From: an uncultured Eubacteriales bacterium
GTDB lineage: Bacteria > Bacillota > Clostridia > Oscillospirales > UBA644
DNA: 17,776 nucleotides
Direction of reading: 5' to 3'
Assembly (NCBI GenBank): GCA_905207625.1
Contig: CAJLLT010000029.1
Span: 1 to 17,776 of the forward strand
Part shown: positions 5,771-14,084 of the stretch, piece after piece
How the letters are laid out: each line of letters opens with the position of its first letter
Numbering within the stretch: position 1 is the first letter of the stretch
The notes under the pieces: generated by a model
Told to the model about the DNA's origin: nothing
The model's input: only the letters and a program-made list of their open reading frames with translations
Database searches by the model: none
Made by a program: the position numbers and the translations under genes

Positions 5771-5922
5771 GGTCGGTCTTGCTTCGCAATCCTCGGCGGC
5801 AATGCCGCCCGTGCCCTGTCGGGTAGTTGCTTTATTGCTGGCATCGCAAAAATGTCTTGCGTGTAAGTATTTTTACTCCTGGCATAATGAGGTTCAAACA
5901 GATTAAAAGTGTAGGTGTCTTT
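5771..5922 (+). promoter_or_regulatory. Long GC-rich structured leader
   Basis: About 150 bases between predicted start and ATG 5923. It includes small hairpins TTGC/GCAA (5779-5789) and GGCGGC/GCCGCC (5795-5809). Its composition is richer in GC than its surroundings. I recognise no known riboswitch consensus. Confidence 0.4.
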
Positions 5923-6879
5923 ATGGAATACAGGAAAAGGAAACAGGAACGTTACGGAACAGCAACAAAGGAAAAAATGTCGGACGCCGAACTGTCGGAA
6001 AAGGTGCGGCATTGTCAGGTGATGTCCTCAGTCTGGTTTTTTGTTGGACTCATCGGTGCTGTCGGCGGAATTGTTTCATATTTTGCCGTGAGGGATGCAG
6101 TAATTAAGTCCGTGCTTGTGGCAGTTCTGTTCTTCGGCGGTATTCTGTGCGCAACATTTTCCGGCGATAACGCACGGAAGCGTTCAGAGACTCTGTTGCG
6201 GGAACAGCTCGGGAATTTCTTTGATGCGGAGTTCGAGAAAGAATTCGGTCCCGATCTGCGTACGCCTGAAATGAATATTGATCAGTCCCTTATAAAAGCC
6301 TTTCATCTGCTGAACGGTCAGTGGGAGGAATGTTTAATCATGAATCTCCATGAGGGTGCCCGGCGGGGTGTTCACTTTTCTGCCGCAAATGTGAGTCTTG
6401 ATCATGTCAGTAAAAAGAGCGTCCCCCGCGAAGGGTGGAAGATTTACCGGGATACGGTGTTTAAAGGTATTATTCTTCGTTGCAGAACACGTATTTCAAC
6501 CACGACCGATATATGCTCAAATGTCCGGGCGGAGAACAGTCAGACAATTCCTCTGACTGATAATGATTCATTCGACGGACGTTTCTTCGTTACGGCGGAG
6601 TCTGAGGTCGAGGCTCAACGTTTCCTTACGCCTCAGTTCATGGAAATGCTGAAGAATTTTGAATGTAATGTGGAGGGGCGGATCATAGGCTTTTATTTGC
6701 AGGATGATGTTTTTTCTCTGGCGCTGGAGACCGATTTCGGGTTTGCCGATATTGCCGGCAATGTGAATTTCTGCGATATAGATTCTGTGCGGCGCAGTTA
6801 CACAAAATCATTGCGGGAGATGGGTGGGGCCATTGACCTTCTTCTGAAGAATGACGCACTTTTTGAGGTAACGGATTGA
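5923..6879 (+). CDS. DUF3137-like membrane protein
   Basis: A 318-residue protein with a basic N-terminus, two membrane helices (about 33-55 and 60-80) and a long soluble C-terminal domain predicted to face the cytoplasm. The segment FDGRFFVTAESEVEAQRFLTPQFMEML (from residue 217) matches the pattern I associate with DUF3137, a membrane-associated family of unknown function; this is from memory, not a search. A KGIILRCR strand and a RIIGFYLQDD strand flank it as expected. ATG 5923 is preferred over the in-frame ATG 5887 or a start at 5827 because the protein then begins with a basic cytoplasmic segment; its SD (AGGTG) is weak. It leads a likely operon with the next two genes. Confidence 0.75.
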   Translation: MEYRKRKQERYGTATKEKMSDAELSEKVRHCQVMSSVWFFVGLIGAVGGIVSYFAVRDAVIKSVLVAVLFFGGILCATFSGDNARKRSETLLREQLGNFFDAEFEKEFGPDLRTPEMNIDQSLIKAFHLLNGQWEECLIMNLHEGARRGVHFSAANVSLDHVSKKSVPREGWKIYRDTVFKGIILRCRTRISTTTDICSNVRAENSQTIPLTDNDSFDGRFFVTAESEVEAQRFLTPQFMEMLKNFECNVEGRIIGFYLQDDVFSLALETDFGFADIAGNVNFCDIDSVRRSYTKSLREMGGAIDLLLKNDALFEVTD

Positions 6880-6951
6880 AGCCGGAAATGGAACCCGGAA
6901 TAAATATTGCAGATACAAACGATTTTATATTCTTTTGACCGGAGTCGGTAA

Positions 6952-7554
6952 GTGAAAAGCATTAATCAGAAAATAAAACACGATGGCTACATAAAAAATC
7001 AGAAAATTCGCTTAAGGCGGTTTTACGGTTATATATCGGCGAAAACTATTATTATTATTCTCCCTATGTTGACTATGATGATCGCTTTATTGGGGATTTT
7101 TACCATAAACCCTCCACCGGAAAAGTGGAAACAGAAACAAATCGTCTTTTTAAGTGTATCTGAAAAGAGAACTGCAAAAAGATCGGTTTATGTGTTGAAT
7201 ACAACGGACGGAGAATATGTTCTGGGTGTAAGGGCGAACAGGGCGAGAGCTTTGTCGGCACAGCTTATTCCATATGGGGAATATAGCATTGTATATTGTG
7301 AAAATGCCCTTACCAAAATAGTAGAAGCACTGTACTCCGATAGCTGTGTTTATATTGATCTGGATAAATCAATCAGGGAACGGGAGAGGTCTCTGAACAT
7401 ATTATACATCGTTGAACCCGTTATGTTTTTTACGATGATTTCCGGATGTCTGCTGATTTATACACTGCGGTGCAAACGAGAACGCCTTGAAATAAAGAAA
7501 ATAAAATCCAGAATAAGTGAAAGATCCGTAAAGATCGGAAATACGGAAGAATGA
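6952..7554 (+). CDS. Two-helix membrane protein of unknown function
   Basis: A 200-residue protein starting at GTG with SD GGAG seven bases upstream. It has a strongly basic N-terminus, a membrane helix at about 31-52, an external domain of about 95 residues (55-148) and a second helix at about 149-171. A highly charged C-terminal tail faces the cytoplasm. The external domain holds a beta-rich stretch (SVYVLNTTDGEYVLGV) and a second one around YGEYSIVYCEN. I recognise no family. It lies 72 bases after the DUF3137-like gene with no terminator or promoter evident between, so cotranscription is likely. Confidence 0.75.
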   Translation: MKSINQKIKHDGYIKNQKIRLRRFYGYISAKTIIIILPMLTMMIALLGIFTINPPPEKWKQKQIVFLSVSEKRTAKRSVYVLNTTDGEYVLGVRANRARALSAQLIPYGEYSIVYCENALTKIVEALYSDSCVYIDLDKSIRERERSLNILYIVEPVMFFTMISGCLLIYTLRCKRERLEIKKIKSRISERSVKIGNTEE

Positions 7555-7584
7555 GATTATACTGCTGTAAGTGAGGCGGACGGG

Positions 7585-7962
7585 GTGAACGCAGAGTTTA
7601 AAACAAAGGGAAAAATCATCGAGACCGCCCGGCTTATACTGCGACCTTTCAGATCGGCGGATTTAGACAATCTCTATGAATATGTGTCCGTCAAAGGTGT
7701 AGGGGAAATGGCAGGATGGAAGCATCATAAAAGCAAGGATGAGACCCGGAAAGTTCTTGATGTTTTTATGAGTGAAGATAAGGTTTTTGCCATTTGCTTC
7801 AAGGAAAACAACAAGGTTATCGTTTCCCTCGGTGTCGAAAAATACGGCAGAGAAGAAGATCTGGCTGAGTTTGACGGATACCGTGATATAGAGATAATGC
7901 TTTACTACGAAAAAAAGGAAATTGTAAAACTGGGCGAACTTACGCCGAAATGGTGGATATGA
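7585..7962 (+). pseudogene. Truncated GNAT acetyltransferase (RimJ/RimL type)
   Basis: The first 90 or so residues follow RimJ/RimL-type GNAT proteins: the ETARLILRPFRSADLDNLYEY opening, VGEMAGWKHHKS, and a VIVSLGVEKYG strand. The usual continuation is missing, namely the acetyl-CoA-binding motif (R/Q-x-x-G-x-G/A) and the C-terminal half, about 60-80 residues. Instead the frame runs through an unrelated charged segment and ends LTPKWWI. The start is a GTG with only a weak GAGG SD. I interpret it as a remnant left by deletion or fusion and probably inactive as an acetyltransferase. It is 30 bases after the two-helix protein gene. Confidence 0.65.
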
Positions 7963-8070
7963 CAATATAAAACAGATAAGGACAGTTATTTCCCGGAAAT
8001 GTCACATTTGTGTCTGAAAAATACCTGAAACATCGGAAAATCGAAAAAAATATGGAATTGCATTATTGTA

Positions 8071-8099
8071 TTGACATTCGAAAAGATTTATGCTATAAT
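8071..8099 (+). promoter_or_regulatory. Consensus promoter of the surface operon
   Basis: Perfect TTGACA (8071-8076), 17-base spacer, perfect TATAAT (8094-8099). The transcript should start near 8105. A promoter this strong before a conditional terminator fits control by premature termination. Confidence 0.9.
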
Positions 8100-8104
8100 T
8101 TAAA

Positions 8105-8133
8105 CAGGGACAGGATGCGTGCATCTGTTCCTG
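8105..8133 (+). promoter_or_regulatory. 5'-end stem-loop
   Basis: About 13 base pairs with one bulged G, built from CAGGGACAGGATGC and GCATCTGTTCCTG, with a two-base loop. It lies between the predicted transcription start and the aptamer. A role in protecting the 5' end is inferred. Confidence 0.6.
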
Positions 8134-8138
8134 TATTA

Positions 8139-8218
8139 CCGTGAATATTTGGCAAAACCGTCGTGAGGCGGCGACGCAAAGCCAGGGAACTTTTTGAAAG
8201 TCAGCCCGGTTGCAGATT
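8139..8218 (+). promoter_or_regulatory. Cyclic-di-GMP-I riboswitch (GEMM-I) aptamer
   Basis: The class I cyclic-di-GMP consensus is visible in order. GGCAAA (8151-8156) is followed by a P2 stem of CCGTC/GGCGG capped by a GNRA loop (GTGA). Next comes the highly conserved GACGCAAAGCCA (8173-8184). A P3 stem is built from GGG and ACTTT, with AAAGT and CCC, and CAG forming the receptor-like bulge. The element ends with the 3' GGTTGC. The signalling nucleotide binds at the P1/P2/P3 junction in this family. The aptamer's 3' part overlaps the left arm of the terminator at 8205-8270, so the ligand-bound form should block termination, an ON switch. That direction is inferred. Confidence 0.9.
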
Positions 8219-8270
8219 TACGCTCGGATACGTAAAGGTGTTCGAGTATAATTGTGCGACCGGGTTTTTT
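8205..8270 (+). terminator. Riboswitch expression platform: intrinsic terminator
   Basis: CCCGGTTGCA (8205-8214) pairs with TGCGACCGGG (8255-8264) through ten positions including one U-G wobble, followed by six T. A second small hairpin TTTACG/CGTAAA (8217-8236) lies in the loop. The left arm is the 3' strand of aptamer P3 and the P1 region, so aptamer and terminator are mutually exclusive. Confidence 0.85.
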
Positions 8271-8328
8271 GTCGTCCTGAATAGGATGAATTTTCTGCAA
8301 AATATTCTGTCAACTGTGGGAGGGAACA

Positions 8329-9846
8329 ATGAGTACACGTAAACGTGCCGGAAAAATAGGCTCTTTTCTCGCCGTAAATACCGGAACGGTAGAGGGGTGC
8401 GTAGCCAATGTGCGGCTGAAGGTCGATTCGGCGGCATCAGGTTTTGTTTATGAAAATGCCGGAACGGTAAGGCAGTCTCTTTCACTGAAGTGTGTTCGGA
8501 ACAAAAATTCCAGGGGGTTCTGGTATATAAATTCCGGGACGGTTGACCGTTGCGGATATATTGCCGGTTCAAAAACAAAAAAATCTGACGGTGAAGGCAA
8601 CACTGTTTACAAATACGGAAATCCCGAATGCTATATCCGTGACGGAATGTCTGAGGCAAAGATATTCCGTAAGCTTGAACTGGATAAGGTATGGAAAAGA
8701 TCCGAAAAGAGCAATTGTCCTTTGCTTGAGCCTGAAAGGAAGGCCAACAGGACCGTTATCTTTGATCCCGATTCCGACGTTGTGGATATCAAAACTGCGG
8801 ATGATCTGAAGAGAATCATTTCCGCTGTCAATTCCGGTGACCGTGCCGCGGCACGTTGCAATTACAGACTTACGGCAAATATAAATCTGAAGGGGGCAAA
8901 GATTGATCCCCTCGGAGCATCCGAATCCACTCCTTTCATGGGAAAATTTGACGGCAACGGTAAAACTGTCCGGGATTTCAGGATTGACTGTTCCGGAATT
9001 GAATCTGGAGGTTTTTTCGGCGTAACAGTCAATGCCACCGTAGCAAATCTTATTGTTGATTATATTCTGGACGGCGGCAAAGGTATCGTTACCGGCGGGC
9101 TTGTCGGAACGGCAACAGGCGGCAGCTTTGATAACTGCCACGTTCTTCTCAGCATGACCGCAGGACACTGCGCCGGCGGCTTTGCCGGAAAAAGTTCCGC
9201 GGAAATACGTAACTGCTACGTTTGCGGGACAATAACTCTGCCTGCGGCAATTCTTCCGTGGATACTTGCCGGGATCGCTTTGTTGCTCATACTTCTCAGC
9301 CTTGCCACGGTTATTCTGGTGCGGAAACTCCGGAAAGATCCCTTTACTCCCGAAGTTATAGATCCGAATCAGACTCCTGTAACGGCTCCCACGGAGAAAA
9401 ATGATACACCCCCGAAGGGAACTAACAGGATCAGTCTCGAACTTAACCACATTATATACATAAAAGCCTCCACGATGGTCGGGCAGATGGATTACGTAAA
9501 CCCGTCAAGAAGTACCCAAGATGTGGTTATCCGCCTTTGCGTGAGCGATGCGGAGCTGACGGAAGCGGGATATGATCTGGTGGCAGACGGCATAAGAACA
9601 AAAAAGGAGATTAATGCTCCCGGATACAGTGCCGAAAACAGTTTTACAGAGCTGTACCGGTCAGGCAGGATACAGATCGGATATAAGCTTACCTGGTGTA
9701 AGCTTTCTCCGTTGCCGAACGGCGAAGACCTCAAAGTCGGTAAATACAACATGGTAATGATGATAGACGCATATGACCCGGTGACAAATGAAAAGTCTCT
9801 GGTCAATGCAAGAGCTCTTACAACGGTTCAAATTCTGGATCAGTAA
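8329..9846 (+). CDS. GLUG-repeat membrane protein, first gene of the cyclic-di-GMP operon
   Basis: 505 residues. Residues 10-80 hold three repeats of the form GF-x-x-x-N-x-GTV-x-x-C. Residues 155-298 are a typical GLUG-type domain (ADDLKRI, a YRLTANINLKG segment, PFMGKFDGNGKTVRDF, GGFFG, GGLVGTATGG, then NC pairs). A membrane helix spans about 306-330 with RKLRK after it. Residues 365-505 form a beta-rich domain with SGRIQIGYKL and VGKYNMVMMIDAYD, a pattern I associate with C-terminal domains of clostridial GLUG proteins. No signal peptide is present, and a stop codon lies in frame 42 bases upstream of the ATG, so a longer form is excluded. SD GGGAGGG gives a good start at 8329. The gene is 58 bases after the riboswitch terminator. 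A surface role is likely, but export and orientation are unclear. Confidence 0.85.
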   Translation: MSTRKRAGKIGSFLAVNTGTVEGCVANVRLKVDSAASGFVYENAGTVRQSLSLKCVRNKNSRGFWYINSGTVDRCGYIAGSKTKKSDGEGNTVYKYGNPECYIRDGMSEAKIFRKLELDKVWKRSEKSNCPLLEPERKANRTVIFDPDSDVVDIKTADDLKRIISAVNSGDRAAARCNYRLTANINLKGAKIDPLGASESTPFMGKFDGNGKTVRDFRIDCSGIESGGFFGVTVNATVANLIVDYILDGGKGIVTGGLVGTATGGSFDNCHVLLSMTAGHCAGGFAGKSSAEIRNCYVCGTITLPAAILPWILAGIALLLILLSLATVILVRKLRKDPFTPEVIDPNQTPVTAPTEKNDTPPKGTNRISLELNHIIYIKASTMVGQMDYVNPSRSTQDVVIRLCVSDAELTEAGYDLVADGIRTKKEINAPGYSAENSFTELYRSGRIQIGYKLTWCKLSPLPNGEDLKVGKYNMVMMIDAYDPVTNEKSLVNARALTTVQILDQ

Positions 9847-9885
9847 TCAAAGGAGTACTGAAGCCGTTTGAGAGGGGGCGGTAGA

Positions 9886-12800
9886 TTGAGTATTTGGTCA
9901 AAAAACACAATTAAAAAATTCATATCGGCGATACTGACCGTAGCTTTATTGCTTTCTCTGCCGGTACCGCTCATGCTGAAAGCTGAAACGGCGGATGTTA
10001 CATTCAGCAGCGGAGCCGTCCTTATTGACTCCACCTACAATGGGAAGAATATCCATATACAGAACGGAGTGTTCTCCGTTACGGTTTCCGGCGCGGAAAA
10101 TGTAAACATACTTTTCGAGGACGTAGTAATTGACCGCAGGTATACCTCCGACACCTCCTCCGCAGGGCTTAACGGACAGTACATAGAGAATCTTTATGAG
10201 ACAAGTTCCGCCCTCGGTTGGATCTCAAACGGGAATCTGATAGCTCCGGTATGCCCTCTGATGATAACGAATAATTCCAGTGTCTCTGTGGCTTTCCGGG
10301 GAACAAACGAGTTGTATGCGGGCACAAACTGGTCCACTGTCAGCACTTCGGGGGTCTACACCGCCAAAAAGGGCGGCGGAGGTTTTGCCGGAATACAGGT
10401 TGATTCGGGTTCTACCCTCACAATTGTGGCAAGCCAGGGCACGGTCAGTGCTTACGGCGCGTTTTATGTTGAGGGGGACAACTCCGAGAACTCAAGCTAC
10501 GGATATAACAGCCCCGACGGCTCAACTCAGAATCAGCTCGCCGGCGGTGCCGGCATAGGCGGCGGAGTGTCCTATAACACATCCACCAGCGCATCACAGT
10601 ACTATACTTCGGGTACACCCGGTACTATTATCATCAACGGAGGCATTATCAATGCCTACGGCGGTCATGAGGCTGCCGGTATCGGCGGAGGACTGAACAG
10701 CGCAGCTACTTCCTCTTCAATTATCATTAACGGCGGAACTGTCAACGCTTACGGCGGCAGATGGGCTGCCGGTATAGGGGACGGAGATTCCCTTCAGAAT
10801 GACTGGTCGGAGTCTTTTACTGATTCATATTCCATTGTCATCAACGGCGGGACCGTCAGTGCCGTCGGCGGAGTCGGATGTCCCGGAATAGGCGCGACGG
10901 ATGAATTGTCTGCGGGACAGACCCGCAAAGATACTTCCGGCATGGAGATCCATATAAACGGAGGCCGGGTCTCTGCAAAATCAGGCTATCCGGACGGATT
11001 TGATCCTTCGGGGTCAAACGGTTATTCCGGAACGGATGCCGCTGCTGCCATAGGCGCGGGCAACAGAACAAGTCTGGCGTCGAATTCCATTTCGATCTCC
11101 TCTTCGTCTCAGATTATAGCTTCCGGCTTCGGACACTATTCCGTGACCGAAAACGGTACGGACTATTCCGCCCGTCCCACGGTCAACATAGATTCCGACG
11201 GGTATATGTTTCTTGCCCGTTTCCCGACGCTTTCCTCTTCCAAAAACAGAACATTTCACCTTTATGAAGCACAGAGGTACGACATAGAGGTAGACGGCAG
11301 GGTCCATCAGTTCATAAAATATATGACACAGACCACGGACGGTTCTGCCGGAAAAATATACTATTTCAGCTCAACGGGGATCCTTCTTGATGAAAATCTC
11401 CAGCAGGTGGAACCGCCGGATGGGCAGACAACGGAACAGTATGTAAATTCCGTTCACCTGACCCTTTATGTGGATTCTGATTCTGTAAAGATAGGGGAAG
11501 TATCCGTTCTTGCCCACTTCCGCTCCGTCGCCATAACCCTGCCGGACCCGGCGGATCACGGCGGTATATACGCACTTACGGTTCCCACTGATGCGGTTGA
11601 GGTTTCCGGGGTCGTGCTTCCCTCAAGCGGATTTGTGGTTGCGACTATCGGTGCGCAGGAACAGGGGATAATATCCGGTATTCTTGAGTATCCGCAGCAG
11701 AATAACGTTACCCTTGATGAAGTCACGGAGTCTTTCACTGACCTTGATGTCTATATCGACGGGGCGTACAGCGACGGCTCCCCCGGACTGATCGGCGACA
11801 GGTTTTCCGAAAACAGCTTTGCTTACACTGTCTACATTGAAAGTTCTGATGACACCGCCTACATTTATGCGGCATTTCTGCAGGAGGAGAACACCTCGTA
11901 CGACATTACGGCAGACGGTGTTCGGACCACCGTTAACTATGACGGTTCAAAGGGCTGGATCAACTACACCGTGGATATGTCCGGTTTAACTCGCCGGGTG
12001 GTCCGTATCCGTAAATGTGATACCGTGAACGGGCATGTGACTAATCCAATCGTTTACAAAATTACGATCATAAAAAAACCTTCGTACCGGATAGAACTGA
12101 AAGAACTGAGTAAAGTTTACGATGGAACGGCTGTCTCTCCCGAGGTAAAAGACATTCTGACTGAGTCCGGCGAAAGGTATTCCGCGACTGCGGACGAGCT
12201 TTCAAGTGTTACTTTTGCTTATTATTACCTTACCGATTCCATGACATGGATGGGCATCGGGACGTCAGCTCCCAAAAATGCGGGACAATATATGGTGGTT
12301 GCAAATATTACCGCCGATACTTATAACGCAACATGTACTGAGGCATTCGTAATAAGTAAAAGGACCGTAACCGTAATCGGTATAGAGAATAATCTGACGT
12401 ATATTCTCTCCTCTGAGGTCGGCAGCTGGACCGCGCCTCATATCATAGACAATCCTGGACAGTTGATACTTTCTGGATTGATAAGGGGAGACGATGTTAC
12501 GGCATCCGCTGCGTCGGTTTATTACAATGATGTTTCCATCGGATATTCGTCCTCCAAGATAACTCTTGAAGGTGTCAGTCTTGTCGGCTCTGATATGGGA
12601 AATTACACTACGGCAGACCTTCAATATGTTTTCGGACAGATCTCCTATTCTCTTGACGGTACTATCTTCAGGAAAAGTCCTCTGGAATCATGGGATAAAT
12701 TTTATCCTGTAGACAGTCTGTACCCGGTGGGAAAGGGCACTGATCCGGACTACCGTTCGCCTTTGAGTGAAAGCGGTTTCTATGACAGCCATTGCGATTA

Positions 12801-13296
12801 TGTCTACGCCCGGACTGTCGGAGAAGGGGACGGCGGAGCAAAATATGCAGTGGATATCGAGTACGGCGCAATGTATTTCTCTTTTCTGAAGACCCAATGG
12901 GATGTGTCGGAACTGAGGTATACGGAATTCGACCTGGAAAACAGCTGGACAGGCTTTGACGGAGTGAACAACAGGATAACGGTCATCAACCGTTCGAATG
13001 CCCCTGTTTTGTATACTCCGGGTTGCAGTATTGACTTTTTGCATTCCGCCATAGGAAACAGCGACAGCGGTATAAAAGGTAAGATAACTCTTGTCAATTC
13101 TTCCTACGGGAATTCCGTGACGGGTATTCCTCAGGTGGTGGACGCCGCAATACCGGGTAATATCCGGAGAAACGGAACATCAACCAGATCGGACTGCTAT
13201 CTCATACTTTCAGGAATCCCCCAGTTTGACGAATCCGACAGCTATATTTCGGTAGGTTCGGTTTCAGTAACCATATCCAGGGTCTACAGGCAGTGA
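9886..13296 (+). CDS. Large secreted beta-helix surface protein
   Basis: 1136 residues from TTG 9886, chosen because SD AGGGGG (9873-9878) and a signal peptide follow (basic start, then hydrophobic to about LKA at 31-33); a TTG at 9868 would overlap the SD. Residues about 160-400 contain repeats of type INGG-x-V-x-A-x-GG-x-x-AAGIG-x-G (examples from residue 247), as in right-handed beta-helix surface proteins. Residues about 645-735 resemble a cadherin-like beta sandwich and about 736-835 contain KVYDGTA, typical of YDG/MBG-type surface domains. The C-terminus (986-1136) is a module shared with the next two proteins. No LPxTG motif, choline-binding or SLH repeats and no C-terminal helix are seen. 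Likely an adhesin or matrix protein released to, or assembled on, the surface. The gap to the upstream gene is 39 bases. Confidence 0.88.
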   Translation: MSIWSKNTIKKFISAILTVALLLSLPVPLMLKAETADVTFSSGAVLIDSTYNGKNIHIQNGVFSVTVSGAENVNILFEDVVIDRRYTSDTSSAGLNGQYIENLYETSSALGWISNGNLIAPVCPLMITNNSSVSVAFRGTNELYAGTNWSTVSTSGVYTAKKGGGGFAGIQVDSGSTLTIVASQGTVSAYGAFYVEGDNSENSSYGYNSPDGSTQNQLAGGAGIGGGVSYNTSTSASQYYTSGTPGTIIINGGIINAYGGHEAAGIGGGLNSAATSSSIIINGGTVNAYGGRWAAGIGDGDSLQNDWSESFTDSYSIVINGGTVSAVGGVGCPGIGATDELSAGQTRKDTSGMEIHINGGRVSAKSGYPDGFDPSGSNGYSGTDAAAAIGAGNRTSLASNSISISSSSQIIASGFGHYSVTENGTDYSARPTVNIDSDGYMFLARFPTLSSSKNRTFHLYEAQRYDIEVDGRVHQFIKYMTQTTDGSAGKIYYFSSTGILLDENLQQVEPPDGQTTEQYVNSVHLTLYVDSDSVKIGEVSVLAHFRSVAITLPDPADHGGIYALTVPTDAVEVSGVVLPSSGFVVATIGAQEQGIISGILEYPQQNNVTLDEVTESFTDLDVYIDGAYSDGSPGLIGDRFSENSFAYTVYIESSDDTAYIYAAFLQEENTSYDITADGVRTTVNYDGSKGWINYTVDMSGLTRRVVRIRKCDTVNGHVTNPIVYKITIIKKPSYRIELKELSKVYDGTAVSPEVKDILTESGERYSATADELSSVTFAYYYLTDSMTWMGIGTSAPKNAGQYMVVANITADTYNATCTEAFVISKRTVTVIGIENNLTYILSSEVGSWTAPHIIDNPGQLILSGLIRGDDVTASAASVYYNDVSIGYSSSKITLEGVSLVGSDMGNYTTADLQYVFGQISYSLDGTIFRKSPLESWDKFYPVDSLYPVGKGTDPDYRSPLSESGFYDSHCDYVYARTVGEGDGGAKYAVDIEYGAMYFSFLKTQWDVSELRYTEFDLENSWTGFDGVNNRITVINRSNAPVLYTPGCSIDFLHSAIGNSDSGIKGKITLVNSSYGNSVTGIPQVVDAAIPGNIRRNGTSTRSDCYLILSGIPQFDESDSYISVGSVSVTISRVYRQ

Positions 13297-13357
13297 TATA
13301 ATCCGGGAACGGACCGGTTTATATAAATTAATTTTTTTAAACGAAAGGAATAAGGAA

Positions 13358-13957
13358 ATGAAAAAGATTTTTTCCGTAATTCTCGCAGTCGTTATTGTTG
13401 CATCAATGGCGGCGATAGGTGCTTCCGCTGAAAGAATAGTTGGCGGAAATACCGGAAATATTACCGACGGTGTAGAAACTTTTGACCCCACCACCGGTGA
13501 TTCACAGGATATTTATGTTCAGGTAACCGAAATCGCTCACAGATATGCGGTAGATATTACATATTCCCTGGACGACCTGACTCTCGGCGGAACGATTACC
13601 TGGGATGTCAATAGCCTGGAGTATGTTATCGTTGCTAATGGTTCTCTTGTTGATACGACCCGTACCATAGAGGTCTCCAACCGTTCTGACCTTCCCGTAA
13701 AGGCTTTTGCTACCGTTACGGATGCCGATGCCGCGGATCACATCAGTGTAACTGCTGACTACAACAGTGACGCAACGGCACTTACCGTCGCAAAGGCTAA
13801 TATCAATGCGGCTACTGCGGAGAATATAACTCTCACCGTCAGCAGCACCAACTGGACCGAAGCTGCAATATACTATGCACAAAAATATACAAATGATCTT
13901 GGAGCCGGCCGCTACAAGATAGCTTCCGTCACCGTTACCGTTTCCAAGGCTGACTGA
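13358..13957 (+). CDS. Small secreted protein with the shared C-terminal module
   Basis: 199 residues. A classic signal peptide (MKKIFSVILAVV and on, predicted cut after ASA24) leaves a mature protein of about 175 residues, rich in Thr, Ser, Ala and Val and lacking cysteine. From residue 62 it reads RYAVDITY, then WDVNSLEY, then TIEVSNRSDLPVKA, ending with IASVTVTVSKAD. These are the same landmarks, in the same order, as in the last 151 residues of the upstream large protein and in the next gene product. SD AAGGA precedes ATG 13358. By size and composition it could be the main subunit of a surface polymer, which is an inference only. The 61-base gap before it contains no strong terminator. 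Confidence 0.85.
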   Translation: MKKIFSVILAVVIVASMAAIGASAERIVGGNTGNITDGVETFDPTTGDSQDIYVQVTEIAHRYAVDITYSLDDLTLGGTITWDVNSLEYVIVANGSLVDTTRTIEVSNRSDLPVKAFATVTDADAADHISVTADYNSDATALTVAKANINAATAENITLTVSSTNWTEAAIYYAQKYTNDLGAGRYKIASVTVTVSKAD

Positions 13958-14084
13958 GTCTGACTTCTTGTTGATTTTTCAGGAAAAACGGGAGGACAGG
14001 CCTGGTCTTGTGCCGGTTCACCCGTGTGTTCCTGGGAGAATGATGTTTATCGTGAATGGAGTTTCAGAGAAAGGGGCATGCAGT

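Noticed and set aside
8569..9450. Minus-strand frame of 293 codons opposite the GLUG gene
   Set aside because: It covers the helix and repeat region of a well-supported plus-strand gene and has no promoter, SD or family pattern.
10380..11060. DNA-level tandem repeat in the beta-helix gene
   Set aside because: The INGG/AAGIGGG repeats are clear in protein but the DNA copies differ in length and sequence, so this is a normal repeated fold and not a tandem repeat locus.
13297..13357. Terminator or internal promoter between the large protein gene and the 199-residue gene
   Set aside because: Only a four-base CCGG pairing precedes the T run, and no -35/-10 pair with suitable spacing is present, so I left the genes in one operon.
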